Of a stretch of DNA of 64,000 bases, positions 9,585 through 19,911 are shown in pieces. A model generated the notes under the pieces. The model had not been told where the DNA came from. It made no database searches and saw only the letters and a program-made list of their open reading frames with translations. A program made the translations under genes and the position numbers. Each line of letters begins with the position of its first letter. The first letter of the stretch is position 1. The DNA comes from QHXQ01 sp963788965 (lineage in GTDB: Bacteria > Acidobacteriota > Blastocatellia > Pyrinomonadales > Pyrinomonadaceae), in contig CAWBIK010000003.1 of assembly GCA_963788965.1 (NCBI GenBank), forward strand, positions 124,001-188,000, given 5' to 3'.

Positions 9585-12039
9585 TTACTCGTGGCGCAAC
9601 GCGACGAGCGGGTCAACGCCGGTCGCGCGATGCGCCGGAATATAACAGGCGAACAGCGCCGCCAGACCGAGCAGCAGTGTAATGCCGCCGTAGATCAACG
9701 GGTCGGTGACGCTGACTTCAAAGACCAGGCTCGACATCAAGCGTGTCAAAGCGAAGGCCGCGACCAAACCGATGACGACGCCGATGACGGCCAAGACCAT
9801 GCCCTGCCCCACGACCAGCTTGAGTATGTCGCGCGGTTGCGCGCCGAGCGCCATGCGCAGCCCAATCTCGTGCGTGCGTTGCGTGACCGAGTAAGCGATC
9901 ACGCCGTAGATACCGACGATGGCCAGTATGAGCGCGACCGCGCTGAAGATAGTGAGCAGCAGCATGTTCAAACGGCGCTGCGATAGCTTGTCGGCGAGTA
10001 TCTTTTCCAGCAACACAGGCTCGCCGACCGGCTGTGTTTTGTCCACGCTCATCGCCGCGCGGCGGATGAGCGCGCCCATGCCGTTCGCATCCGTGTTGGT
10101 GCGCGCGACGAGCGTGAAGGCGGGCCAAGGGTTCTGTAGGAAGGGCACGTATAGCTCCGGGTCGGAGGCCGATCTCCAAGCCGTCTTGGCGCACGTCGCC
10201 CACGACGCCCACGATCTCGACCTTGCTCGGTTTACCCATGCTGTACTCGATATGTTTACCGAGTGGGTCTTGATCATGCCAGACCTGCCGCGCGAGTGTC
10301 GCGCTGATGATCGCAACTTGCGGTGCGTCGGGGCCGTCGCTGTTGGCGAACGCGCGCCCCTTCAATAAGGGGATGCCCATCGCGTTGAAATAGTCGGCGC
10401 TGACGATGCGATGACTGACAAACAACTCCTGCCCCGGCGGCGGGGGCGGCTGCCCTTCAACGTCGATGTTGATCGACGTGCTGCCTTTGAGCGGTAGGAT
10501 ATTGATCACGCCCGCTGCCGCCACGCCCGGCGTGTTCCGCACCTGCTCCATCATGGCGCGATGAAAATTCACTGACTGCGCCGTGGTGTTATAGACCTGC
10601 GGCGACAGGAACATCTCCATCGTCGTCACGTTCTGCGGTTTGAAGCCGGGATCAATCGAGATGACATGCTGGAAACTCTTGATCAGCAGACTCGCGCCGA
10701 TCAACAGGACCAGCGCCAGCGCGACCTCGCCGATAACCAGCGCGTTGCGCAGGAACTTGCCCGCCGAGACAGTCGAACTGCGCCCGCCTTCTTTGAGTGC
10801 TTCGTTCAAGTCGGGGCGCGTCGTTTGCAGCGCGGGCAGCAGCGTAAAGAGCACGCCTGAGATGAACGCGACGAGCAACGTGAAGCCGAGCACCCATGTA
10901 TCGATGCCCGAATCCTTGATGCGCGGAATGTCTGTCGGGTTGAACGACAGCAGCGCGCTCGTGCCCCAGAGCGCAAGGAAGATACCGAGCACAGCGCCCA
11001 CCAACCAGAGCAACACGCCTTCGGTCAACAACTGGCGCACCAGTCGCATCCGCTTCGCACCGAGAGCCATGCGAATCCCGATCTCTTTCTGTCGCGCGGC
11101 CGCGCGCGCAAGCAACAGGTTCGTCACGTTCGCACATGCGATCAGCAGCACGAAGACGACCGCGCCCAACAACAACAACAGCGCGGGCCGGATGCGCCCG
11201 ACGAGTTGTTGATGCATCGACACTAGATGCACGGTGAAGTTCTCGTTCGCTTCCGGGTATTGCTGGCCCAAACTGTTGGCGAGGTTGGTCATCTCCGCGC
11301 CGGCCTGTTGAATCGTCACGCCCGGTTTCAGGCGTGCGACCGCGTGCAGAAAATGGCGACCGCGCCGGTTCATCGTGTTCGGCTCGACGACGCCGAGGTA
11401 TGAAGTGGGCAACACTATGTCCACGTCGTCCATGATGAGCGAGCCGAGCGAGACTTGGCGCGGCAGTTGAAAGTCGGGCGGCAACACGCCGACGACGGTG
11501 AACTGATGATTGTCGAGCGTGACGCTTTGGCCGACGACTTGCGGATCAGACCCGAACCGGCGCTGCCACAACCCATGACTGAGCATGACGACGCTTGCGT
11601 GTTCGGCCTGTCCTTCTTCGGGCAGGAAGACACGCCCGGCCGCAGGCGTCACGCCGAGCGTCTGCATGAGATTGGCCGTGGCGTAAGACCCGAAGAGCCG
11701 CGTCGGCTCGTCGCGGCCGACCAGCGTGAAGTAGTCAAAGGAGAAGCCGCCGATCTGGTCGAAGCTGCGATTCTGCTCCTGCCAGTCTTTGAGGTTGGGC
11801 GCGGACACGGGAAACGTCGACTTCTCCGCCTTCTGCTTGAGCGTGTCCCAGATGAAGACCAGTTGGTCGGGCTGTTTGTAAGGCAGCGGGCGTAGCAACA
11901 CGCTGTTGACGACCGAGAAGATGGCCGTGTTTGCGCCGATGCCGAGCGCCAGCGTCAGCAGCGCCGCAAAGGTGAAGCCGGGGCTTTTCCAGAGCAGCCG
12001 CACAGCGAAACGCAGGTCTTGCAGCAAGTCTCTAATCAT
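9585..12039 (-). CDS. ADOP-type MacB-like permease (one frame break)
   Basis: About 817 aa after repair. It starts with the characteristic ADOP segment (D-L-R-F-A-V-R-L-L, then A-L-G-I-G-A-N-T-A-I-F-S), a transmembrane helix, a MacB periplasmic core domain, an FtsX-like block of three helices near residues 285-420, a second periplasmic core and a second FtsX block at the C-terminus. This doubled layout is the acidobacterial duplicated orphan permease family (TIGR03434-like). No ATPase gene is adjacent, hence 'orphan'. The frame shifts near 10170 at GGAGGCCGATC; one surplus base restores E-I-A-S-D-P-E-L-Y-V-P. AAAGGATT stands before the ATG at 12039. It is probably co-transcribed with the HEAT-repeat gene upstream. 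A role in exporting the NRPS product cannot be excluded, but the family is abundant and usually not cluster-linked. Confidence 0.88.
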
Positions 12040-12085
12040 CGCGGTTAATCCTTTCTAACTCTTTGCGCTCGATGCCATACGGCTC

Positions 12086-13225
12086 TTAACGAAACAGGCT
12101 CGCGGGTGCGTTCGGCCCAACCGGCTGCGCGAGCACTTCTCTGTAGAAGGCCACGACGCGCGCATCGTCCGTGCGATTCAGATACGAGATCGCCGCGCGG
12201 CGCACTTCCTCATTCTGAGCGATGCGCGCGACGTTGATGAGCGCGGCCACAGCGTCAGCCCCGCGACTGAGCGCGGCCAACTTGTGCTTCTCGCGTTCGA
12301 TCTCCGCGGCCGACAACTCATCGTCCGGTTCGTGAATCAAGGCCAGCCGGTTGCCCGCTTTCTCGCCGAGCCAATTCAACGCCTCGCGCTTCAACCGCGC
12401 GTCAGTCTCCGTGGCCGCGACCATCGCATAAAGCGCGACCGCATCCTTGTTCACTTTATTGGCCGTACCGCCGAGGATGCGTCGTTTCAACTCCGAGCTA
12501 TCGGCCGCCGGGTAATACTTCGCCATCTCCTGTATGCCGGCCGGGTCGGCGCTCAAGCCGAGCGCCTGCGCGGCGCGACCGCGACGAGCCGGGTCGGCTT
12601 GCGGGTCGCGCAGAATCTTGACCAACGCCGGCACGTTGCCCGGCAAGTCGGCGTCGGGCTGTTTGGACGTGGCCACTTCCCGCAGCCAATAAGCGGCCAT
12701 CGAGCGTTCGACCGGCGCGTCGGAGTGCTGCTTGATCTCTTCGAGGATGGCGACGGCGCGCGGGTCGTCGTGCATCGAGATTGTTTCGAGCAGTTGCGTG
12801 GCCATATCTGCGCCGCGCTTCGTTTGCAGGATGCCGCGCACATAAGCGAGGCTCTCCGCGTTCTCCGCCTGCCCTAACCAATAAACTTGATCGTCGAACT
12901 TGTGCGGTCGATCAAGATCATAGACCACGAACCGCGTGACCGTGCGTGCGTCCGCTGTGTAATGAAAGAACAGACCGAGGTGCTGCTGCTCGAAGCCCGG
13001 CTCAGGCATGATATCGACGGCGACACCGTGCCGGACGTTGAAGCCGTAGCCGATCCAGAAAGGCCGTTGTTGTGCCCCGTCGGACAGGGCCAGTTTGCAG
13101 GCCGAGTCGAGGCGGGCGTTGAGTGTCGGCCCCGTGACCGACTTGAATCTTTGATCAGGAGTCATGGTGTTTTGTGGCGCGAACAGGAAAGAGATCAGCA
13201 AGCCGAGGTTGATGACGATACTCAT
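12086..13225 (-). CDS. Exported HEAT-repeat protein
   Basis: 379 aa beginning with a hydrophobic export signal or N-terminal anchor. From about residue 125 on it consists of helical HEAT-like repeats (for example A-V-A-I-L-E-E-I, A-A-Q-A-L-G-L-S, E-A-L-N-W-L-G-E-K), usually a protein-interaction scaffold. Such proteins often sit near ADOP permeases or sigma-factor operons in Acidobacteriota. It ends 46 bases before the permease gene. GAGGG lies upstream of the ATG at 13225. The 228 bases between this gene and the dehydratase gene mark the likely left boundary of the main NRPS operon. No enzymatic motif is visible. Confidence 0.7.
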   Translation of the reverse strand: MSIVINLGLLISFLFAPQNTMTPDQRFKSVTGPTLNARLDSACKLALSDGAQQRPFWIGYGFNVRHGVAVDIMPEPGFEQQHLGLFFHYTADARTVTRFVVYDLDRPHKFDDQVYWLGQAENAESLAYVRGILQTKRGADMATQLLETISMHDDPRAVAILEEIKQHSDAPVERSMAAYWLREVATSKQPDADLPGNVPALVKILRDPQADPARRGRAAQALGLSADPAGIQEMAKYYPAADSSELKRRILGGTANKVNKDAVALYAMVAATETDARLKREALNWLGEKAGNRLALIHEPDDELSAAEIEREKHKLAALSRGADAVAALINVARIAQNEEVRRAAISYLNRTDDARVVAFYREVLAQPVGPNAPASLFR

Positions 13226-13453
13226 GATTAAGTGCCCTCTTCATGGTGCTGTGTGGGTGTCGGGTCGTCACGGCCGGGCGCGCGCCCGGTCGAGTTAAGA
13301 AACGTTATGATGCGGCCGGAGATGGTGAGCGCCGGAGATAAAAAGAGTCGCATTTGCGAGACTAACAAGAGCGGTGTTCGCCAACTCCGGTCAGGGGAGA
13401 GCGTAGAAATTATACAACGAGCGCCGCCGGATCGCGGAAGCCGCGCGCACCCT

Positions 13454-16063
13454 TTATATCGGCTCGCGGCCCGCCTGATCGACGGCTGTGATTCTGAGTT
13501 CGCTTGTGTAGAATTGCCCCGCGCCGTCTGGTAGCCATAGCTGATCAAGGCGCGGCAACATCTCTGTGATCCCCAGCGGCGTATCGCCCCCGGCAGTCTC
13601 TTTAGTGCGGCGCACGATCTTGGCTAGGATGTCAACGAAGAGTGGGCTGGCCAGATCGACGTAGACCGGCTTCACTTCTATCGGCGACTTGACGTACACG
13701 AAGCGCGGCAACCCGTCGGCGCGCGCCCAACGCCGCGCGGCCACGAACCGCGCCGTTTCCGACTTTTCGTAAGCGAACTCCAACTCGGCCGCGGTGCGCG
13801 TCCACGCTTCGCGTGCGACGACCAGCCGGTCGATGTTGACGCGCGGCGTGTGGCGAGCCGGCCGCAGGAGTTTGAAGCTGTTCAAGACTTGCCATGTCAA
13901 CGCGTCGGCCAGTACTTCCATGATGTCGAAGCGCAAGCGGCCGTCGCGCGTTCGCACTTCGAGTTGGTCATCGCATTCTTCGACCACTAGCGTGCCGAGT
14001 GGTAGCGCCTGCGCGCGCTCGGCCTTGTCCGAACTGACCGAGAACTCAAGGCGATAATCTTTCGGCGTCACAATCGCCATGTGATTGCGCCCGGAAAGCG
14101 CCGTGCCGTAGCGCGGGGCCACGGTTAAGATGCGCGCTTCGGGGATGTCCACTTCGGCTGCGCGCATCAGTTCGGCGCGCGCCGGGTTCTGTTCGAGAAA
14201 GAGCGAGAGCGCCTGCGTGTTGACGCCGATGTGCAGTTCGCCCATGACGAACTCGTAATCGCCGCGCTGGATGGCTTCGATGCTTGTGGCAGCGATCATC
14301 ACGTCGGGACTGTGGTAACGAGCCGAACGCCAGCCCGGTGCGGGCGCGGCGAAGAGTCTATGTACATCTGCTTCCAAGTCCGCGCATGAAAGCCGCACCC
14401 GCCGCGCGTCCGCAGGCAGCGCCAACACTTCGGCCCAGCGCGCATGAAAGCGCGCCTGAAGCGACTTGACCATCGGCGCATTGGTATCGAGCACCTCGCG
14501 TTGCGCCCTGATCCAGAAAGCAACGCCTTCGACCGTGGCCGACTGCGCCTGCTGCGCGAGGTCGCGGTAGATGGCCCGCATGACGTGCGCGCACTCGGCG
14601 GCGAGTTCGTAGGTCAGCCAGCGCGCGCTCGACAGCATCAGCGCGAGCGGCGGCCCAAGTTCCACGTTAAGCGCCGGTCCTAAGTCCACTTCGATGTCGC
14701 GCCGGCAGTCTTCGTAAATCAGCGCCCGGCCCGCGTACATCTGCCCGGCCGCTCTGCTCGAAGCGCGCCCGGTTACTTGCGTGAAGGTCGTTTCCAGTTG
14801 CGCTAAGGCGTGGTCGAGACTCTGCGGGTCCTCGGCCTGCGCCACCTCTCTGCGCGCCGCTTCGAGCGAGGCCAGCCGCGCCCGCGCAGATTCGCGTAAC
14901 GTTTCGTCTGCCACACGGTCGAGCAGCCGCGCCAACTCCTGTTCAGGGCGCGCGCCTAACGGCACTTCAAAGGTCCATAAGATGACGCCCTGCCCGCGCA
15001 AGTATTCCAACACGCGATAGACAGCCGCCGCACTTTTGAACTCCGCCGGATGTTGCGGCACAAGCATGCACGCGAGTTCATGCGCCGTGCGTTCGCCGTC
15101 GCACAGACGCAGTAACTCGGCCTGTCCGACCGACAACGGCACTGACTTAGCGAGCGGGACGTAGAGCGTGCGCCCATCAACGTCGTACATCGGCGACAGA
15201 CGCGGGGCCAGCCACTGTCGCAAGCCAGCGTGGTCTGTGACGAGCACCTCGGCCAGCGCGTCAATCGCCCAACTTTCAAAATAGACGTTGCGCGCGGCCA
15301 ATAAATCTGCGCCGGGACGGGCAGCGACCGCAGGGCCTGTCTCGACAAACCGCGCCCAACCGACCGGCCCGAAAAACCCGATGGTGTCGTTCTTCGTGCA
15401 ATACCGCTGCAAGTAAGTGGCGACTAATTCTTCGTGTTGTCGGCGATGTGTGTTGCGCTGTCGCCCGTCGGCGGTCGCTTCGCGCAGCAACGCTTCGACG
15501 CCCGTATGAAACGCGCGCCGACTCTGCCAGATGATCGCTTCACGAAAGCGCGGCGTCTGTGCCACGTCGCAAAGCGCATGCGACGATTGCGCTATTGCCG
15601 CTTGATATTCGTGCGGCAAGCGTGCCTGCGCCGCCGCCAACTCATCTTGCGCCGCGCGCCAAAGCGGCAGCGCCGCGTTGGCCCGACAATCAAAGTCGAG
15701 CAGTTCTGGCACACGGTTTTTCTGCGCGCGGCGTCTGGCCACGCGCAACGCGGCTTGCGCTTCATCGGGCGCATCGGCGTCTGCCATGTCTGCGCGCAGC
15801 GCATCGAGCACGCGCCCGCGCGCCTCGGCTGCTTGCGTCTCGGCTGTTAACAGCGCGTCGGCCGCGCCCGCGCATTCGGGCGCACCAAGCTTGAGCACGT
15901 CGGCGGCTGGGAAGCCCGCACCGCGCAGGCACACGCAGCGCCACATAGCCCACTCGCCACCCGGCAAGCCGCTCAGGTGCGACGGCAGACCCGTGCTTTG
16001 TTGCATGGGCGCGCTGGCTTCAAGCACAGATACGCGTTCGGCGTTCTCGATTAGTTGACTCAT
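13454..16063 (-). CDS. LanB-like dehydratase (glutamylation-domain type)
   Basis: 869 aa, resembling the N-terminal (tRNA-Glu-dependent glutamylation) domain of lantibiotic dehydratases. The strongest match is R-Y-C-T-K-N-D-T-I-G-F-F-G-P-V-G-W near 15350-15410, a well-conserved LanB segment. I do not see a separate SpaB_C-like elimination domain, so it is closer in layout to the split enzymes of thiopeptide pathways. LanB enzymes activate Ser/Thr side chains with glutamate and eliminate it to give dehydroalanine or dehydrobutyrine, normally on ribosomal peptides. Here it sits at the end of an NRPS operon, 26 bases after the sbnB-like stop, with no precursor gene. The NRPS has two Ser-type adenylation domains that could supply a substrate (inference). 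The start at 16063 is chosen because the longer frame would overlap the sbnB-like gene; GAGAG lies upstream. Confidence 0.8.
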   Translation of the reverse strand: MSQLIENAERVSVLEASAPMQQSTGLPSHLSGLPGGEWAMWRCVCLRGAGFPAADVLKLGAPECAGAADALLTAETQAAEARGRVLDALRADMADADAPDEAQAALRVARRRAQKNRVPELLDFDCRANAALPLWRAAQDELAAAQARLPHEYQAAIAQSSHALCDVAQTPRFREAIIWQSRRAFHTGVEALLREATADGRQRNTHRRQHEELVATYLQRYCTKNDTIGFFGPVGWARFVETGPAVAARPGADLLAARNVYFESWAIDALAEVLVTDHAGLRQWLAPRLSPMYDVDGRTLYVPLAKSVPLSVGQAELLRLCDGERTAHELACMLVPQHPAEFKSAAAVYRVLEYLRGQGVILWTFEVPLGARPEQELARLLDRVADETLRESARARLASLEAARREVAQAEDPQSLDHALAQLETTFTQVTGRASSRAAGQMYAGRALIYEDCRRDIEVDLGPALNVELGPPLALMLSSARWLTYELAAECAHVMRAIYRDLAQQAQSATVEGVAFWIRAQREVLDTNAPMVKSLQARFHARWAEVLALPADARRVRLSCADLEADVHRLFAAPAPGWRSARYHSPDVMIAATSIEAIQRGDYEFVMGELHIGVNTQALSLFLEQNPARAELMRAAEVDIPEARILTVAPRYGTALSGRNHMAIVTPKDYRLEFSVSSDKAERAQALPLGTLVVEECDDQLEVRTRDGRLRFDIMEVLADALTWQVLNSFKLLRPARHTPRVNIDRLVVAREAWTRTAAELEFAYEKSETARFVAARRWARADGLPRFVYVKSPIEVKPVYVDLASPLFVDILAKIVRRTKETAGGDTPLGITEMLPRLDQLWLPDGAGQFYTSELRITAVDQAGREPI

Positions 16064-16089
16064 CTGGATGACTCTCGCTGCGTTGATTT

Positions 16090-17141
16090 TTACAAGCCTG
16101 CGCTCTGGCTCTTTGTTGCTCTGACGGCCCACGGATCGGGGAAGAAAGAACTGATCGCCGTGCCCAAGCCTTGCGCCTGCGCCGCTTCATAGAGGAACTG
16201 CGCGACCGCGATGTCGAGGACGCCGAGGCCGAAGGGGCTGAAGATTGTCGGGGCTAAATCGTCATGTTTGCTCGGCGCACTGCCGCGCAGGATGTCGGCC
16301 AGTGTGCCGCGTATGAACGCGCGCGTGCCGACCTGTTGCTCCGCGAGATGCACCGAGGTTTGCGCGCGACACACGTGATCCACGTCGTCCACGATGTTGT
16401 CGCACGCGAGGATCACTTCCGGTGTCAGATCGCGCAGCGAGACGTGCAGCAACGTGCTGCGCGGCGGACACGCGGCGAGGCTGGCGAGATGCGGCACAAC
16501 GGCCGTCGTGGCCAGCGAAGTGAGCGTGCCGCTTTGCAACACGTCTGCGACATTCGCGGCCAGCCGAATCTCCAACCCGGCCGATAACTCTTGACACTTG
16601 GCTTTGAACTGCGCGGCCTTGTCAGGTTGCAGATCGAAGACAACTAATGTCTTGAGGGCCGGTTGCGCGGCGAGCACAAAGCGCACGATCTCGAAGTTGA
16701 TCAGCCCGCACCCGATGATGCCGAGCGTGTCGCTGTGCGCGGGGTCGTGCAGCGTGAGCGCGGCGAGGGCGGCGCTCGCGGCCGTGCGCTTGGCGCTGAT
16801 GATCGAGCCTTCCATGAAGGCTTTGGGCGGCCCGTCTCGGTCGAGTTCAAGACCACCACGGCCGAGGCTCTGTCGAGTCCGCGCGTAAGGTTGCCGGGGA
16901 AAGACGACACCCACTTCATGCCCGCGACGGCGAACCCGTCGCCGAGGTACGCGGGCAAAGCGATGATGCGGTTCTTGTCCTCATCGGGAAAGCGCAGGAA
17001 GGTCGAATGCGGTAACGCGCTTTGGCCTTGCGCGTGCGCCACGTAAGCCTGCCGCACGAGGTTGATGATCTGGCGCTCCTGCCCGTCGAGCAGCGAGAGC
17101 ACTTCCGAGCCGTTCAAGATTAAAAGGTCGCCGTCACGCAT
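16090..17141 (-). CDS. sbnB: SbnB-like dehydrogenase for 2,3-diaminopropionate (one frame break)
   Basis: 350 aa after repair. Member of the ornithine cyclodeaminase/mu-crystallin superfamily in its SbnB branch. SbnB oxidatively splits N-(2-amino-2-carboxyethyl)-L-glutamate to L-2,3-diaminopropionate and 2-oxoglutarate with NAD+. Visible are G-M-K-W-V-S-S-F-P near residue 75, the R-P-K-A-F-M-E-G-S substrate segment near 105-115, and the dinucleotide motif G-I-I-G-C-G-L-I-N near 140-150. The frame breaks near 16820, where a lost G in GAAGGCCTTT restores R-P-K-A-F-M. The ATG at 17141 lies inside the end of the sbnA-like gene (22-base overlap), so the two are translationally coupled, as expected for partners in one two-step pathway. 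Confidence 0.87.
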
Positions 17142-18124
17142 GCTTGTTCTTCTCCCTGCGTCTGCCAGAAATGAGATAGATCGCCCCAGTACTTCTGCAC
17201 CCAATGATCGGAATAGATCGTATCGAGATAACGCTCGCCCCGGTCGGCCAGTATGACCACACAGGTTGAGCCGGGCGGTATCTCGGTCTTCATCTGTTCG
17301 ACCGCCATGATGACCGCGCCCGACGAACCGCCTGCCAGAATCGCTTCTTCGCGCACGAGCCGGCGGCAACCAACCACGCACTCCATGTCGGTCAGATGAA
17401 AGTAGCGGTCCACGAGTTCGGGTTGATAGAGTTTCGGGCAGACGGCCGCGCCATGACCGGGGATCAAACGCTTGGCCGGTTTGCCGCCGAAGATGACGCT
17501 GCCCACGGCGTCCACGGCAATGATCTTCGTGCTGAGGTTGTTGTCACGCGCATACTGTGAGCAACCGCTGACTGTGCCGCACGTGCTGGTCGCGCAGAAC
17601 AGATAATCGAGTTTGCCGCCGACCTCGGCGACGATCTCGCGCATCGTCTCGTAGTGCGCGCGCAGGTTGTAGATGTTGGAATACTGATCGGGCCAGTAGC
17701 TATTGGGGATGGTGTCGCGCAACTCGCGCACGCGGTTGATGCGCGCCTGCAAGAACTCGCCCGTGTGCGGGTCCGGCTCGGAGACGTAATCGATCTCGGC
17801 TCCGTAGGCTTTGAGGATTTCGATGTTGTTGCTGGTCGTCTTCGGATCGATCACGCAGATGAAGCGCAGTTTGTAGTAGGCGCACACCTGCGCCAGCCCG
17901 ATGCCCATGTTGCCCGAACTCGATTCGATGATGACCGTGTCCGGCCCGATCTCGCCCGACTCCAGCCCATGCCTGATGATGCTGAGCGCGGCTCTGTCTT
18001 TGATACTGCCGCCGGGGTTGAGTGCTTCTAGTTTGGCGTAGAGCTGAAAATCATAGCCCTTGAAGATGCGGGCCAAGCGGACAAGGGGAGTGCCGCCGAT
18101 CCGTGACAAGATATTCTGATGCAT
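17120..18124 (-). CDS. sbnA: SbnA-like PLP-dependent N-(2-amino-2-carboxyethyl)-L-glutamate synthase
   Basis: 334 aa, cysteine-synthase fold, SbnA type. SbnA condenses O-phospho-L-serine with L-glutamate; with SbnB it makes 2,3-diaminopropionate. The PLP lysine is in N-P-G-G-S-I-K-D-R near residue 45, the phosphate/carboxylate loop in E-S-S-S-G-N-M-G near 70, and the C-terminal D-R-G-E-R-Y-L-D-T-I-Y-S-D is typical of the SbnA branch rather than CysK. AAGGAGAGG precedes the ATG at 18124. It lies 127 bases after the beta-hydroxylase gene and overlaps the sbnB-like gene. The product is a likely NRPS building block or a substrate for carbamoylation by the OTC-family enzyme at 5038. Confidence 0.9.
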   Translation of the reverse strand: MHQNILSRIGGTPLVRLARIFKGYDFQLYAKLEALNPGGSIKDRAALSIIRHGLESGEIGPDTVIIESSSGNMGIGLAQVCAYYKLRFICVIDPKTTSNNIEILKAYGAEIDYVSEPDPHTGEFLQARINRVRELRDTIPNSYWPDQYSNIYNLRAHYETMREIVAEVGGKLDYLFCATSTCGTVSGCSQYARDNNLSTKIIAVDAVGSVIFGGKPAKRLIPGHGAAVCPKLYQPELVDRYFHLTDMECVVGCRRLVREEAILAGGSSGAVIMAVEQMKTEIPPGSTCVVILADRGERYLDTIYSDHWVQKYWGDLSHFWQTQGEEQACVTATF

Positions 18125-18251
18125 GACCTCTCCTTTCGAGGACGCAAAGCAGGTCTGGGGGACTGAAGCGTGCAGGGGTTAACTGACAGGGGAACCGGGC
18201 CGTTGTGAGGTCGAAGCCAATTCAGGGACGATGCAGATGTTGCTTCGACGC

Positions 18252-19849
18252 TTAATCGGGACGGAGCAGAATCTCCTCGCGCCCGTACAGGCGCTTGGCT
18301 TCGATGTCGCGTTGCCGGCAATGCTCGACCAGTTTGTCCGACTCGACAATTGGCCGCGATTGTTCTGTGTACGTCAGCGAGGTCAAAAACGTCAGCCACG
18401 GCTCCTGGCCCATCGCATAGACGAAAACTTGGCGCGGCGCTAACTGTTCGACCATGCCGGCCGCCTTCACGTAGTCCGAACCGTCGAAGCGGCGCGATTG
18501 ATCCATGCGGCGCGCGAGCGGTCTGGTCAACAGCGGGCCGTAGAGCCACGTGAGCGGTGCGCCGTCGCACTCCATGCCGAGGCACAACACGTCCACGGGA
18601 CCTATGTGCGCGCGGACGCGTTCGTAGAGGCGCGGCTCGATGTTGTTCGAGTCGGCGGCGCACATGATGCTGCGCCCTAAGAGCGCGACGTGATAAGCCA
18701 TCTTCGTCTTGATGTTCAGGTCGCCGTGCTCGCCGAGAAACGGGATGCCGGTGATTGCGCCGCCGGGCACGGGGATGCTTTCCATCTCGCCGATCTCCGC
18801 GACGTTGCGGAAACCGATCTGCCGCAGGATCAGTTTGAGCGACGGATCGACCAGTTCGCCGCCGGAACTGCGCGGCACGATGATCTGTTTGATCTTGTGC
18901 CGCAGTTGCAGCAACGTCTCGAAGATGCAGTGGTCCTGATGGTTGTGCGTGAGCAGGACGTAATCAATCGTTTCCGGCAAGTCGGCGTAGGTGAAGCGCG
19001 CGATCTCCGTGTCGAACTTGTAGCTGGCCACGGGGTCGCAGAGGATGCTGACCTCGTTCGTTTCGATGAGGATGCAGGCGTGCCCGAAGTAACGGACACG
19101 CACGCCCGCGCCCGTGTAGTTGGCGGGGCGCGGGCCGGCGTTTCCGTAAAGAATGAAGCAAACAGCGCGTCGTCTTCGTCGGCGATGCCGAGCAAGTCTT
19201 TGATGTAGTCGTAGGGCTGCGGCACGGTCTGCATCTTGAACAACTCGTCGAGCGCAGCGGCGGCGAAGGGCAACTTCAGGTGCAACCGTTCGTCGTCCAT
19301 GAGGGCTGGCGTGCTGAGAATGAATTGGCGGGCGTCGTCTTCGACGAGCGAGAGCGCGACGCTTTGCGCGGCCGGATCGTAATACGGACTCTGATAGAGC
19401 AGCCCTTCGATGAAGCGGATCGACGGGTGATTGTTGGCGTCGTACACAAGCTCGACGTAGCCGCGCAGTTCGTCGGGTATCTGTGGATAGAGCGGTTCGA
19501 GTGAGTAACCCGTCGCCTCGCGCGCGAGCAAGTCGTCGAGTTGTTTGATGGCCGCGGCCAAGCGCAACTGCGGGGCGTTGGCCTTCGTCGTCTGGTCGAG
19601 CAGCGCCTTGATGTCGCCCACGCGGCTCGCGTCGTAGTTGAGAAACGGCCCGCCGAGCATCGCCGGGTTCTTCAACGCGGCAACGTGGACCTGCGGCGCG
19701 GCGACGAACGACTGCATGATCTTCAGGTGCGGGTTGGCAATGAACATGGCGGCCGTGTGCGGCGCGATCAAGTACGACCACGCATACCACTGATTGAACA
19801 GCGGCTCGACCAGAACGTTCTGCTTCAAGTACAAACTCTCGCGCGTCAT
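18252..19849 (-). CDS. CmlA-like di-iron beta-hydroxylase, metallo-beta-lactamase fold (one frame break)
   Basis: About 532 aa after repair. The N-terminal 220 residues (N-V-L-V-E-P-L-F-N-Q-W-Y-A-W, then P-H-T-A-A-M) resemble the CmlA N-terminal domain. The C-terminal part is a metallo-beta-lactamase fold with T-H-N-H-Q-D-H near 18930-18955, G-E-H-G-D-L near 18720-18740 (a glutamate where hydrolases usually carry histidine) and A-A-D-S-N near 18655. These are the ligand features of CmlA, the di-iron oxygenase that beta-hydroxylates an amino acid bound to an NRPS carrier domain in chloramphenicol synthesis. The layout and length agree. The frame breaks near 19124; restoring a C to give GGCC rejoins the halves as R-A-P-A-N-Y. 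GGAG lies about 10 bases before the ATG at 19849. The target residue is unknown; Asn or the aromatic residue of NRPS F are candidates. Confidence 0.83.
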
Positions 19850-19863
19850 TACTTCACTCCGTT

Positions 19864-19901
19864 GCGGCCCATGACCTCGCTTCGTCGTAGTCATGGGCCG
19901 C
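19864..19901 (-). repeat. Perfect intergenic hairpin before the beta-hydroxylase gene
   Basis: GCGGCCCATGAC (19864-19875) pairs exactly with 19890-19901 around a 14-base loop. It lies between the radical SAM stop and the ribosome binding site of the hydroxylase gene. No T-run follows on either strand, so a strong terminator is unlikely; attenuation or mRNA stabilisation is possible. Confidence 0.5.
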
Positions 19902-19911
19902 GCTTGTGTGG

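Noticed and set aside
13226..13453. CRISPR, tRNA or rRNA in the intergenic gaps
   Set aside because: No spaced repeats, cloverleaf or rRNA-like sequence seen in this gap or the other intergenic regions.
16090..17141. Ornithine cyclodeaminase (proline from ornithine)
   Set aside because: The gene overlaps an SbnA-like gene and shares SbnB-type segments, so diaminopropionate synthesis fits better.
18252..19849. Ordinary metallo-beta-lactamase hydrolase
   Set aside because: The large CmlA-like N-terminal domain and the Glu in place of a metal-binding His argue for an oxygenase.
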